64,000 nt of DNA from Flavobacterium sp. Root935. Its GTDB lineage: Bacteria > Bacteroidota > Bacteroidia > Flavobacteriales > Flavobacteriaceae. Below, piece after piece: positions 26,050-33,889 of this stretch (its first letter is position 1; every line of letters begins with the position of its first letter). The notes under the pieces were generated by a model. It did no database searches. It was given only the letters and a program-made list of their open reading frames with translations, and was not told the DNA's origin. Location of the stretch: NCBI RefSeq assembly GCF_001429295.1, contig NZ_LMJL01000012.1, positions 886,598-950,597 of the forward strand, in the 5' to 3' direction. Both the position numbers and the translations under genes were made by a program.

Positions 26050-27414
26050 ATGAAAATCTCTTTGACTCAAAAGTACAATGTCCCAGGTCCAAGATATACC
26101 AGCTATCCGACAGTTCCGTATTGGAATGAAGCTGCGTTTACAACAGAAAAATGGATCACTTCTTTACAAAAATCCTTTTCGGAAAGTAATTCAAAGAACG
26201 GAATTAGTTTATACATTCACTTACCTTTTTGCGAAAGCATGTGCACTTTCTGCGGATGCAACAAGCGTATTACAAAAAATCATTCTGTTGAAGAAACGTA
26301 TATAAAAGCACTTTTAAAAGAATGGAGTTTATATTGTAAAGTATTACCAGAGAGACCCGTAGTTAAAGAAATACACTTAGGCGGCGGAACACCCACCTTT
26401 TTTTCAAAAGAAAATCTAGAGCATCTTATAAACGGAATTTTCAGTTATGCTGTAAAAGCAGAAAATCATGAATTTAGTTTTGAAGGACATCCCAACAATA
26501 CCACTTATGAACAGCTTAAAAAATTATATGATTTAGGCTTTCGCCGAGTAAGTTTTGGGGTTCAGGATTATTCTGCTAAAGTGCAAAAGGCTATAAATAG
26601 AATTCAGCCTTTTCATAATGTTGCCAAAGTAACATTTTGGGCAAAAGAAATTGGTTACACCTCAATTGGTCATGATATAATATTTGGTCTTCCTTTTCAA
26701 ACTGTTGAAGATGTAATTGATACAGTTGAAAAAACAAATTCTCTAAAACCAGATCGCTTAGCTTTTTACAGCTATGCTCATGTGCCTTGGATAAAAGGAA
26801 ATGGACAACGCGGTTTTAATGATGAAAATCTCCCAAGAGATGCCGAAAAAAGAAAACTGTATGAAATTGGCAAACAGCTTTTAACTATAAATGGTTATCA
26901 CGAAATTGGAATGGATCATTTTGCATTAGAAAGTGACAATTTGTACAAAGCGGCACACAATGGTAATCTTCATCGTAATTTTATGGGCTATGGTGCTTCT
27001 AAAACTCAGGTTATGATTGGTTTGGGAGTTTCTTCTATTAGCGACAGCTGGTATAGTTTTGCACAGAACACTAAAAATCTAGAAGATTATTATCAATTAT
27101 TAGAATGGGATAAATTGCCTGTTGTAAAAGGTCATATTTTAAATGATGAGGATCTAATCATTAGAAAACACATTCTAAATTTAACTTGTGAATTAGAGAC
27201 TTCCTGGACAAAAGATTTTTTAAATTTTGCAGAACTTCCAGAAGTTTTAACTGCTTTGAAAGAAATAGAAAATGACGGTTTGATTGTTATTGAAGATAAT
27301 AAAATCAAGATTACGGAAGAAGGAAGACCTTTTGTGCGTAATATTTGTATGGCTTTTGATTTACATTTAAAAAGAAAATCACCAGAAACTAATTTGTTTT
27401 CAATGACTGTGTAG
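26050..27414 (+). CDS. hemN: Oxygen-independent coproporphyrinogen III oxidase
   Basis: 454 residues, normal for HemN. Radical-SAM iron-sulfur ligands Cys61, Cys65 and Cys68 with the HemN-specific fourth Cys70 in PFCESMCTFCGCN; preceded by GPRYTSYPTVPYW. LGGGTPTF and GVQDYSAKVQKAINRIQP follow. It decarboxylates coproporphyrinogen III to protoporphyrinogen IX without oxygen, supplying haem for the nearby cbb3 oxidase. The upstream Fnr-type site suggests low-oxygen induction. It is convergent with the SafE-like gene. Confidence 0.96.
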   Translation: MKISLTQKYNVPGPRYTSYPTVPYWNEAAFTTEKWITSLQKSFSESNSKNGISLYIHLPFCESMCTFCGCNKRITKNHSVEETYIKALLKEWSLYCKVLPERPVVKEIHLGGGTPTFFSKENLEHLINGIFSYAVKAENHEFSFEGHPNNTTYEQLKKLYDLGFRRVSFGVQDYSAKVQKAINRIQPFHNVAKVTFWAKEIGYTSIGHDIIFGLPFQTVEDVIDTVEKTNSLKPDRLAFYSYAHVPWIKGNGQRGFNDENLPRDAEKRKLYEIGKQLLTINGYHEIGMDHFALESDNLYKAAHNGNLHRNFMGYGASKTQVMIGLGVSSISDSWYSFAQNTKNLEDYYQLLEWDKLPVVKGHILNDEDLIIRKHILNLTCELETSWTKDFLNFAELPEVLTALKEIENDGLIVIEDNKIKITEEGRPFVRNICMAFDLHLKRKSPETNLFSMTV

Positions 27415-27550
27415 TTACAAAAATATTAAACACAAAGGAACATAGTTTTTAGTGCTAATAAAGAAGATAAAGCGAAATACATTTCCAGCACATAACTAAA
27501 GTGACATCGAAATTTTTATGTGCCTAAAATTGCATCCATCTTTGATTATC
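27415..27550. other. Convergent intergenic gap with degenerate repeat
   Basis: Contains AACACAAAGGAACATAG and later AATTTTTATGTGCC, wording similar to intergenic repeats of flavobacteria; no clear hairpin terminator. Confidence 0.35.
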
Positions 27551-28252
27551 CTAATGACAGTTTGGAGTCTGCTGTACAAATAAATTCATATTAGAAGGAG
27601 AAATATACGGAATTCCCAATCCTAATCCTCTAAGGATAAATAAAACTCCAATTATCACCGCAACATACGGAATTGCTTTTTGAATTTTATTTCTAAATGG
27701 TAATTTCAACAACGTATTTACAAATACTACGATCGTCATTAGCGGTATAGTTCCTATGCCGAATAACAACATGTAAAAAACTCCATAAGAAGCGCTTTGC
27801 ATCGCAATTGCTCCAAATAAGGCAACATAAACCATTCCGCATGGCAAGAAACCATTTAATAGTCCAATTGTAAAAAGAGATTTGTAACTTTTGTTTTTAA
27901 ATTGACTCCCTAAGTTGGTTTTAATTTTAGAGATAATTTTATAGACTGGTTTAGAAAAATTATACTCGGCAAATTTTTTCTCTGGAATTAAAACAACGAT
28001 AATCATAATTACACCTATAATTATTGACATTTTTTGCTGTAATCCAGCTAGGAAAAAACCTCTTCCTAATAATCCAAAAATCAGTCCGATCGTGGCATAA
28101 GCTGTTAAACGACCTAAATGATAGGTCATAATCTGAGTCACTTTTTTTGCTTCATTTTGTCTGTCTACAGGAAGCATCATAGCAATGGGTCCGCACATTC
28201 CAACGCAATGCAGACTACTGATGAGACCTAAAAAGAAAGCTGAGAATAACAT
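27551..28252 (-). CDS. SafE/TauE-like membrane protein, probable oxidase-linked metal transporter
   Basis: 233 residues with about six membrane helices. It begins with LGLISSLHCVGMCGPIAMMLP, the Cys/His-bearing first helix typical of the SafE-like family found at the end of cco operons (also called CcoA-like or DsbD-like in loose annotation). It is the last gene in the ccoSNOQPGH run, with a 107-bp gap after ccoH. A role in copper handling or cytochrome maturation is inferred from position and from the paired Cys; sulfite export is only the family label. Confidence 0.8.
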   Translation of the reverse strand: MLFSAFFLGLISSLHCVGMCGPIAMMLPVDRQNEAKKVTQIMTYHLGRLTAYATIGLIFGLLGRGFFLAGLQQKMSIIIGVIMIIVVLIPEKKFAEYNFSKPVYKIISKIKTNLGSQFKNKSYKSLFTIGLLNGFLPCGMVYVALFGAIAMQSASYGVFYMLLFGIGTIPLMTIVVFVNTLLKLPFRNKIQKAIPYVAVIIGVLFILRGLGLGIPYISPSNMNLFVQQTPNCH

Positions 28253-28359
28253 CTTTATTGAATTTTATGGCGCAATTATTAATTTTCATGTATCCCGATT
28301 GGATACTTTTTTATATGATATATCTTTTCTACCAATTAAATGTTCATAGCGGAGCATTA

Positions 28360-28809
28360 TTAATTTACGTAGATAACTTCTTTGCTTAAATATTTTTTGC
28401 CTTCGTACTGCCATTCCATATTGACATCCCAGCGGCCTTTTATTAATTTTTTCTGCGGAATAATCAATTCTGAATTGGTTAAGGCAATCTGAGTATTAAA
28501 ATCAAATTTTTTGTTTGAAGGTCTGTATAGCAGAATATTGCCTTTTACTTTATTACTTTCAAATCCAGTAGGAAAAGTTACTGCTACACCATTATCTGTA
28601 TATTTGATTGATGGCTTATGCTGCAAATCATGCGCATTTTGAATTCGGGCCATTTCCTCCTGAAAATGAGTATCATGTTTGTAATATTCCTCGACAACCA
28701 AATCATTATCGTATTTAGAATTTGATTGTACTTCAAAAACAAAATATAAAATAAACGTCATAAACAATCCAAATGCAATGACAATTCCGGTACCCCAATT
28801 AATTTTCAT
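28360..28809 (-). CDS. ccoH: FixH/CcoH family oxidase assembly protein
   Basis: 149 residues, one N-terminal membrane helix (~5-25, WGTGIVIAFGLFMTFILYF) and a periplasmic beta domain, the standard FixH plan. It helps assemble and stabilise cbb3 oxidase. It lies 14 bp downstream of ccoG in the operon. Sequence conservation of this family is low, so gene order carries much of the weight. Confidence 0.88.
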   Translation of the reverse strand: MKINWGTGIVIAFGLFMTFILYFVFEVQSNSKYDNDLVVEEYYKHDTHFQEEMARIQNAHDLQHKPSIKYTDNGVAVTFPTGFESNKVKGNILLYRPSNKKFDFNTQIALTNSELIIPQKKLIKGRWDVNMEWQYEGKKYLSKEVIYVN

Positions 28810-28823
28810 ACTATTTAATTTTT

Positions 28824-30242
28824 TTAATTAAAACTGCGTGGTCCTAAGAAATTTGTAGTTGTTGTTTCTATGAGTTCAGAACCATTATAAACTCCTATTT
28901 TTACTTTTGTTTTATCGCTTTCCAATAAAACTTCATTTATTTCGATGAATATTGTTCCTTGAGAAATTCCTTCTTTAGCAACTTTAAAATGCTGTTTTCC
29001 AACATTTTTAATTTCTCCTTTTTGATCGATTAATTCGAAATGAATATCGTTGTAATCTTTCATTGTTTTGTTTACAATTTTATACGTGTAAACATTACTG
29101 ATTTTATCTCCTTTATGCTGGAAAAGCTGTCCTGGCAAACGTAAAACAACTGCCTGAACATTAGTTCTTAAAAACAACATCCCAACAAAAATGCTCAACA
29201 AAATAAATAGGACTGCTGTATAACCTTTCATTCTTGCAGTGAATTTGAAAGGTTCTTTTTTAGCAATTTCATCTTCAGAAGCATAACGAATAAGGCCTTT
29301 TGGCAAACCTACTGAATCCATTATATGGTCGCATTCATCAATACAAGCTGTACAATTTGTACATTCTAACTGCGTTCCATTTCTAATGTCTATTCCCATT
29401 GGACAGACGTGAACACATTGAAAACAGTCGATACAGTCTCCTTTTCCATTTAAAACCCTATCTTCTTTTTTATTAAATTTCGCTCTGCCTTCTTCTTTTT
29501 CACCTCTAACGAAATCATACGCCACATTGATTGATTTATTATCTAAAAGAACACCTTGCAGTCTTCCGTAAGGACAAGCAATAATGCATACTTGTTCGCG
29601 AAACCAGACAAAAACAAAATAGAAAACTCCAGTAAAAATAAGAAGTGCAATAAAATTACTCGCCTGCTGAATTGGACCTTGCTCAATCATCAAAAAAAGA
29701 GCGTCACTTCCAACCAAATACGCTAGGAAAACATTCGCGATACCAAAAGAAATCAGAAAGAAAATTGTCCACTTGGTTAATCTTTTTCTAATTTTTTCCG
29801 CATTCCATTCCTGTCTTGCTAAACGTGACTGCGAACCGCGGTCTCCATCTATCCAATATTCGATACGACGGAAAACCATTTCAAGAAAAATGGTCTGCGG
29901 GCAAATCCAGCCACAAAATATCCGGCCGAAAACAACTGTAAATAAAATTACAAATACAACGCCGACAAGCATTGATATTACGAAGAGGTAAAAATCCTGA
30001 GGCCAAAAAGGGAATCCAAAAATATTAAAACGACGTTCCATTATATTGAACATCATAAACTGATTCCCATTTACCTTAATAAACGGATTTATGACTAAAA
30101 CTGACAATAAAATATAGCTGACAATTTTTCTGTAATTGTAAAATTTACCAGACGGTTTCTTTGGGAAAATAAATTTCCGTTTACCAACTTCATCTATAGT
30201 TCCAATGGTATCTCTAAAAGCTTCGTCTGGTAAATTTGACAT
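28824..30242 (-). CDS. ccoG: Cytochrome c oxidase accessory protein CcoG (FixG/RdxA)
   Basis: 472 residues. Several membrane helices in the first half, Cys motifs CGWICPQ and CIIACPYGR, then a ferredoxin-like double 4Fe-4S region (CIDCFQCVHVCPMGID, then ECTNCTACIDECD), and a C-terminal periplasmic Ig-like FixG domain. It probably acts as a copper reductase during copper loading of cbb3 oxidase. Operon neighbour of ccoP (11 bp) and ccoH. Confidence 0.96.
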   Translation of the reverse strand: MSNLPDEAFRDTIGTIDEVGKRKFIFPKKPSGKFYNYRKIVSYILLSVLVINPFIKVNGNQFMMFNIMERRFNIFGFPFWPQDFYLFVISMLVGVVFVILFTVVFGRIFCGWICPQTIFLEMVFRRIEYWIDGDRGSQSRLARQEWNAEKIRKRLTKWTIFFLISFGIANVFLAYLVGSDALFLMIEQGPIQQASNFIALLIFTGVFYFVFVWFREQVCIIACPYGRLQGVLLDNKSINVAYDFVRGEKEEGRAKFNKKEDRVLNGKGDCIDCFQCVHVCPMGIDIRNGTQLECTNCTACIDECDHIMDSVGLPKGLIRYASEDEIAKKEPFKFTARMKGYTAVLFILLSIFVGMLFLRTNVQAVVLRLPGQLFQHKGDKISNVYTYKIVNKTMKDYNDIHFELIDQKGEIKNVGKQHFKVAKEGISQGTIFIEINEVLLESDKTKVKIGVYNGSELIETTTTNFLGPRSFN

Positions 30243-30253
30243 GGTATTATTTT

Positions 30254-31192
30254 TTATTTTTTAATTGCTGCAGTTTCTATTGATGCACTTGCTGGAGCAT
30301 CTTTAGCTGGAGCACTATCATCAACCCAAATTTCTCCATCGGGAGCTTTTGGATCTTTAGGATTACTTCCTTGAAGAGACAAGATATAACTAGCTACTTT
30401 TTGAATTTCTTTTGGTTTCAGAGTTCCTTTCCATGCAATCATTCCTTTTCCGTCTCGGCCTCCATTTGTAATTGTGTGGAATAAGTTTTTAATTCCGCCT
30501 CCTAAAATCCAGTGATTATCTGTTAAGTTTGGACCAATCTGTCCTCCTGCATCTGCTCTGTGGCACGCTGCACAATTGGTTGTAAAGATTTCTTTTCCAG
30601 CAGCTAAACTTGGCTCATCAGTAAGTAAAACAACTGTTTTTTCATCCATTAAATCTGGTGCTGTTTTTAAATATTCTTCAACATCAATTTTTGCCTGAGC
30701 CATTTCTTTTTTCAACTCCATTTCTTGATTGTCGGCTCCGAGAACTTCGTAACGAACGACATAGATTACTCCAAAAATGATACAGATGTAGAATAAATAT
30801 ACCCACCATGGCGGTAAATTATTATCAAGTTCCTTGATTCCATCATAATCATGATCCATCAGCAGCTCGCCTTCTTTTTCAATTGGTGAGGTTTTGGTCA
30901 ATTTTTGCATTAGGTTTTTAAACCAAGTGCTTTCTTTTAAACTTAAACTTTCTTCATGATCTAATTTTGCTTTTTCTTCTGGTGATAATAATTGATACAT
31001 CACTCGGTTAACAGCACTTAATGTTATTTCAATTGCAATTAAAATAAATAAGAATACAAACAAAAAGAGTGATACCATCGGATATTTTATAAAAGCAGGT
31101 CTATCGCCTGAGTCTATAAAATATTCCATCAAAGCAAATACGATGAAGAAAATCAACGGTACTCTAACATATACTGGGAAAAACTTTTTCAT
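30254..31192 (-). CDS. ccoP: cbb3 oxidase subunit III, monohaem cytochrome c
   Basis: 312 residues. Two N-terminal membrane helices (~8-25, 38-60), a charged loop, a further helix (~128-148, PPWWVYLFYICIIFGVIYV, the CcoP_N signature) and one c-type haem site C207AACH211 with an axial Met251 in GKGMIAW. Proteobacterial CcoP has two haem sites; this one has one, as usual in Bacteroidota. The Ala/Lys-rich C-terminus is disordered. It passes electrons to the CcoO part. The start is 2 bp after the ccoQ stop. Confidence 0.94.
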   Translation of the reverse strand: MKKFFPVYVRVPLIFFIVFALMEYFIDSGDRPAFIKYPMVSLFLFVFLFILIAIEITLSAVNRVMYQLLSPEEKAKLDHEESLSLKESTWFKNLMQKLTKTSPIEKEGELLMDHDYDGIKELDNNLPPWWVYLFYICIIFGVIYVVRYEVLGADNQEMELKKEMAQAKIDVEEYLKTAPDLMDEKTVVLLTDEPSLAAGKEIFTTNCAACHRADAGGQIGPNLTDNHWILGGGIKNLFHTITNGGRDGKGMIAWKGTLKPKEIQKVASYILSLQGSNPKDPKAPDGEIWVDDSAPAKDAPASASIETAAIKK

Positions 31193-31194
31193 TT

Positions 31195-31389
31195 TTATCT
31201 ATCTTTTGTAATTACAACAAGTCCTTCATCTAAAGGTATACTACTCATTTCCTGAATTTTGTCTTTTCTATAAGAGAACACCCAAAAGCCTAATCCTACG
31301 AAAAAGAAGAAGAAAATCAAGAGGGAAAGAATCGGGTAAATTTCTATACCCGATATTGTTTCCATATTGTGTTTTATTTGTTCGAACAT
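31195..31389 (-). CDS. ccoQ: cbb3 oxidase small subunit CcoQ
   Basis: 64 residues with one membrane helix (~16-38, LSLLIFFFFFVGLGFWVF) followed by YRKDK and a short acidic tail, the expected shape for CcoQ/FixQ. It stabilises the catalytic core. It sits between ccoNO (7 bp) and ccoP (2 bp). Confidence 0.88.
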   Translation of the reverse strand: MFEQIKHNMETISGIEIYPILSLLIFFFFFVGLGFWVFSYRKDKIQEMSSIPLDEGLVVITKDR

Positions 31390-31396
31390 AATGCTG

Positions 31397-33580
31397 TTAT
31401 TTAGTTTCTTTTACTTTAATATCAGTACCAAGTCTTTGAATATAAGCAATCAAAGCAACGATTTCTCTTTCGTTCATAGGAATGAACTTTTCTCCTTTTG
31501 CAGCAGCTTTTTTCTTGCTGTCTTCATAACTTTTTACAAAGTCAGGATCGTTTTCTAAGCTTTTCTCAATTTTTACAGCCTGCTCTCTTAAAGTTTTTTG
31601 TGCGTTAGCTACGTCTGCTTCACTATAAGGAACTCCAAGCGAAATCATAGCCTGCATTTTTTTCTGTGTTAATGAGATATCCATTGCTTTATTATCAAAT
31701 AACCATTTATATCCTGGCATAATTGATCCTGCAGAGATACTTTGCGGATTCCAGAAGTGGTTAAAGTGCCAGTTATCATTGTACTTACCTCCTACTCTTA
31801 ATAAATCTGGACCTGTACGTTTTGATCCCCATAAGAATGGATGATCATATACAAATTCTCCCGCTTTAGACTGTACTCCATAACGCTCAACTTCACTTCT
31901 GAAAGGACGAACTGACTGCGAGTGACATCCCACACAACCTTCTCTGATGTATAAATCGCGTCCTTCTAGTTCCAGCGGTGTATAGGGTTTTACACTCGAA
32001 ATTGTTGGAATATTTGATTTTACCATGATAGTTGGTACAATTTGAATAATACCTCCAATTAAAATAGCGATTGTAGCTAAAATTGTTAATTGAATTGGTT
32101 TTCTCTCTAACCAAGAGTGGAATTTCTCACCTCTAACTCTTCCACTGCTGATTCTTTGTAAAGCAGGTGCTTGAGCCAATTCATCTTCTACCGGATTTCC
32201 AGCTCTAACTGTCATTATGATATTGTAAACCAATGTCAACATTCCTATTAAGTACAAAGTACCACCAATAGCTCTCATCCAATACATTGGCATAATAGCA
32301 GTTACCGTTTCAAGGAAGTTTCCGTAAGTTAAAGTACCGTCTGGATTAAATTGTTTCCACATAGAAGCTTGTTGAAAACCAGCTACATATAAAGGAATTG
32401 TATACACGATAATACCCAAAGTACCAATCCAGAAATGGAAGTTTGCTAATTTTTTAGAGAACAAATTCGATTTTGTCATTCGAGGAATTAACCAATAAAT
32501 AATACCAAATGACATGAAACCATTCCAAGCTAAAGCTCCAACGTGCACGTGTGCAACGATCCAGTCTGTATAATGCGCAATAGCATTTACGTTTTTCAAA
32601 GAAAGCATCGGACCTTCAAAAGTTGCCATTCCGTAACCTGTAATTGCTACAACGAAGAATTTTAAAACTGGTTCTTCACGAACTTTGTCCCAAGCTCCTC
32701 TTAAAGTTAAAAGTCCATTGATCATACCTCCCCAAGATGGTGCAATTAACATTACTGAAAATGCAACTCCTAAATTCTGTGCCCAGTTTGGCAATGCAGA
32801 ATATAATAAGTGGTGTGGTCCTGCCCAGATATAAATAAAGATTAAAGACCAGAAGTGTATAATAGATAATCTATAGGAGTAAACAGGTCTGTTTGCTACT
32901 TTAGGAATAAAATAATACATTAATCCTAAGAACGGTGTCGTAAGGAAAAATGCTACTGCATTATGTCCGTACCACCATTGTACAAGCGCATCTTGAACTC
33001 CTGCATAAACAGAATAACTTTTTAGACCAGAAACTGGAATTTCAATATTATTAAAGATATGAAGTACTGCAACCGTTACAAATGTTGCTAAATAAAACCA
33101 AATTGCAACATATAAGTGACGTTCTCTACGACGCAACATGGTTCCAATCATATTGATTCCCATTACTACCCAAATCAACGCGATTGCAATATCAATTGGC
33201 CATTCTAATTCTGCATATTCTTTAGAAGAAGTATAACCTAATGGAAGTGTAATGGCTGCAGCAACAATAATAAGCTGCCATCCCCAGAAATGAAGATTAC
33301 TTAAAAAATCACTAAACATTCTGGCTTTTAGCAATCTTTGCAGCGAGTAGTACATACCAGCAAAAAAGGCATTACCTACAAAGGCAAAAATTACTGCATT
33401 GGTGTGTAATGGTCTTAAACGGCCATAACTCAGCCACGAAATCCCATCTGTCATGTTGGGAAAAAGGTACATTACCGCAAGGGTAAGCCCCACTAACATA
33501 CCCACAACTCCAAAGAGGATTGTGGCGTAAATGAATTTTTTTACAATTTTGTTGTCGTAATAAAACTGTTCCATTTCCAT
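31397..33580 (-). CDS. ccoN: cbb3 oxidase subunits I and II fused (CcoNO)
   Basis: 727 residues. Residues ~1-500 are the twelve-helix haem-copper oxidase subunit I with GRLRPLHTNAVIFAFVGN (low-spin haem His), WWYGHNAVAFFLT (CuB His), AGPHHLLYS and IVAHVHVGALAWNG. Residues ~530-727 are CcoO: a membrane anchor then a c-type haem at C549VGCH553 and axial Met621 in IMPGYKW. The fusion fixes 1:1 stoichiometry and is common in Bacteroidota. It reduces oxygen with high affinity and pumps protons. Confidence 0.96.
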   Translation of the reverse strand: MEMEQFYYDNKIVKKFIYATILFGVVGMLVGLTLAVMYLFPNMTDGISWLSYGRLRPLHTNAVIFAFVGNAFFAGMYYSLQRLLKARMFSDFLSNLHFWGWQLIIVAAAITLPLGYTSSKEYAELEWPIDIAIALIWVVMGINMIGTMLRRRERHLYVAIWFYLATFVTVAVLHIFNNIEIPVSGLKSYSVYAGVQDALVQWWYGHNAVAFFLTTPFLGLMYYFIPKVANRPVYSYRLSIIHFWSLIFIYIWAGPHHLLYSALPNWAQNLGVAFSVMLIAPSWGGMINGLLTLRGAWDKVREEPVLKFFVVAITGYGMATFEGPMLSLKNVNAIAHYTDWIVAHVHVGALAWNGFMSFGIIYWLIPRMTKSNLFSKKLANFHFWIGTLGIIVYTIPLYVAGFQQASMWKQFNPDGTLTYGNFLETVTAIMPMYWMRAIGGTLYLIGMLTLVYNIIMTVRAGNPVEDELAQAPALQRISSGRVRGEKFHSWLERKPIQLTILATIAILIGGIIQIVPTIMVKSNIPTISSVKPYTPLELEGRDLYIREGCVGCHSQSVRPFRSEVERYGVQSKAGEFVYDHPFLWGSKRTGPDLLRVGGKYNDNWHFNHFWNPQSISAGSIMPGYKWLFDNKAMDISLTQKKMQAMISLGVPYSEADVANAQKTLREQAVKIEKSLENDPDFVKSYEDSKKKAAAKGEKFIPMNEREIVALIAYIQRLGTDIKVKETK

Positions 33581-33582
33581 AA

Positions 33583-33774
33583 TTATACTTGTTTTTCTTC
33601 GATTGGTGAATTATTATTTGGGGAAATAATTTTGGTCTCATCGTCAAAAAGAATTCTGACTGAGGGTGTATAATCGTCGTCGTACTGGCCGGATTTGACA
33701 GCTGCAATGAAGGCAATAAAAAAGCAAATTGCCACGAAAATACTCACTGAAATTAATAGATAAATAACACTCAT
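33583..33774 (-). CDS. ccoS: cbb3 oxidase assembly protein CcoS
   Basis: 63 residues: one N-terminal helix (VIYLLISVSIFVAICFFIAFI) followed by KSGQYDDDYTPSVRILFDDE, very close to the CcoS consensus GQFDDLE..RIL. It is needed for cofactor insertion into cbb3 oxidase. First gene of the operon; its promoter carries the Fnr-type site. Confidence 0.92.
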   Translation of the reverse strand: MSVIYLLISVSIFVAICFFIAFIAAVKSGQYDDDYTPSVRILFDDETKIISPNNNSPIEEKQV

Positions 33775-33792
33775 ACCGTAAATTTATGTTAA

Positions 33793-33800
33793 CAAAATTA
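33793..33800 (-). promoter_or_regulatory. -7 promoter element of the cco operon
   Basis: TAATTTTG on the minus strand, 19 bases before the ccoS start codon; its centre is exactly 33 bp from the centre of the upstream palindrome. Confidence 0.65.
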
Positions 33801-33822
33801 CTAGGTGATTGGCGTTTAAAAT

Positions 33823-33836
33823 ATGATAATTATCAT
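33823..33836. promoter_or_regulatory. Fnr-type operator of the cco operon
   Basis: Perfect 14-bp palindrome ATGATAATTATCAT. Relative to the -7 box its centre would lie at about -40, the usual place for an activating CRP/FNR-family protein. Identical to the site at 36328. Confidence 0.82.
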
Positions 33837-33889
33837 GATCAGAGAAGAATACTAAAATAATATAGACTATTCTATCTCACCAATGAAAG

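Noticed and set aside
31367..31558. 63-codon plus-strand frame in the cco operon
   Set aside because: Antisense to ccoQ and ccoNO; low-complexity Phe/Ser composition.
33372..33716. 114-codon minus-strand frame overlapping ccoN and ccoS
   Set aside because: Covers the ends of two well-supported genes in another frame; no independent support.
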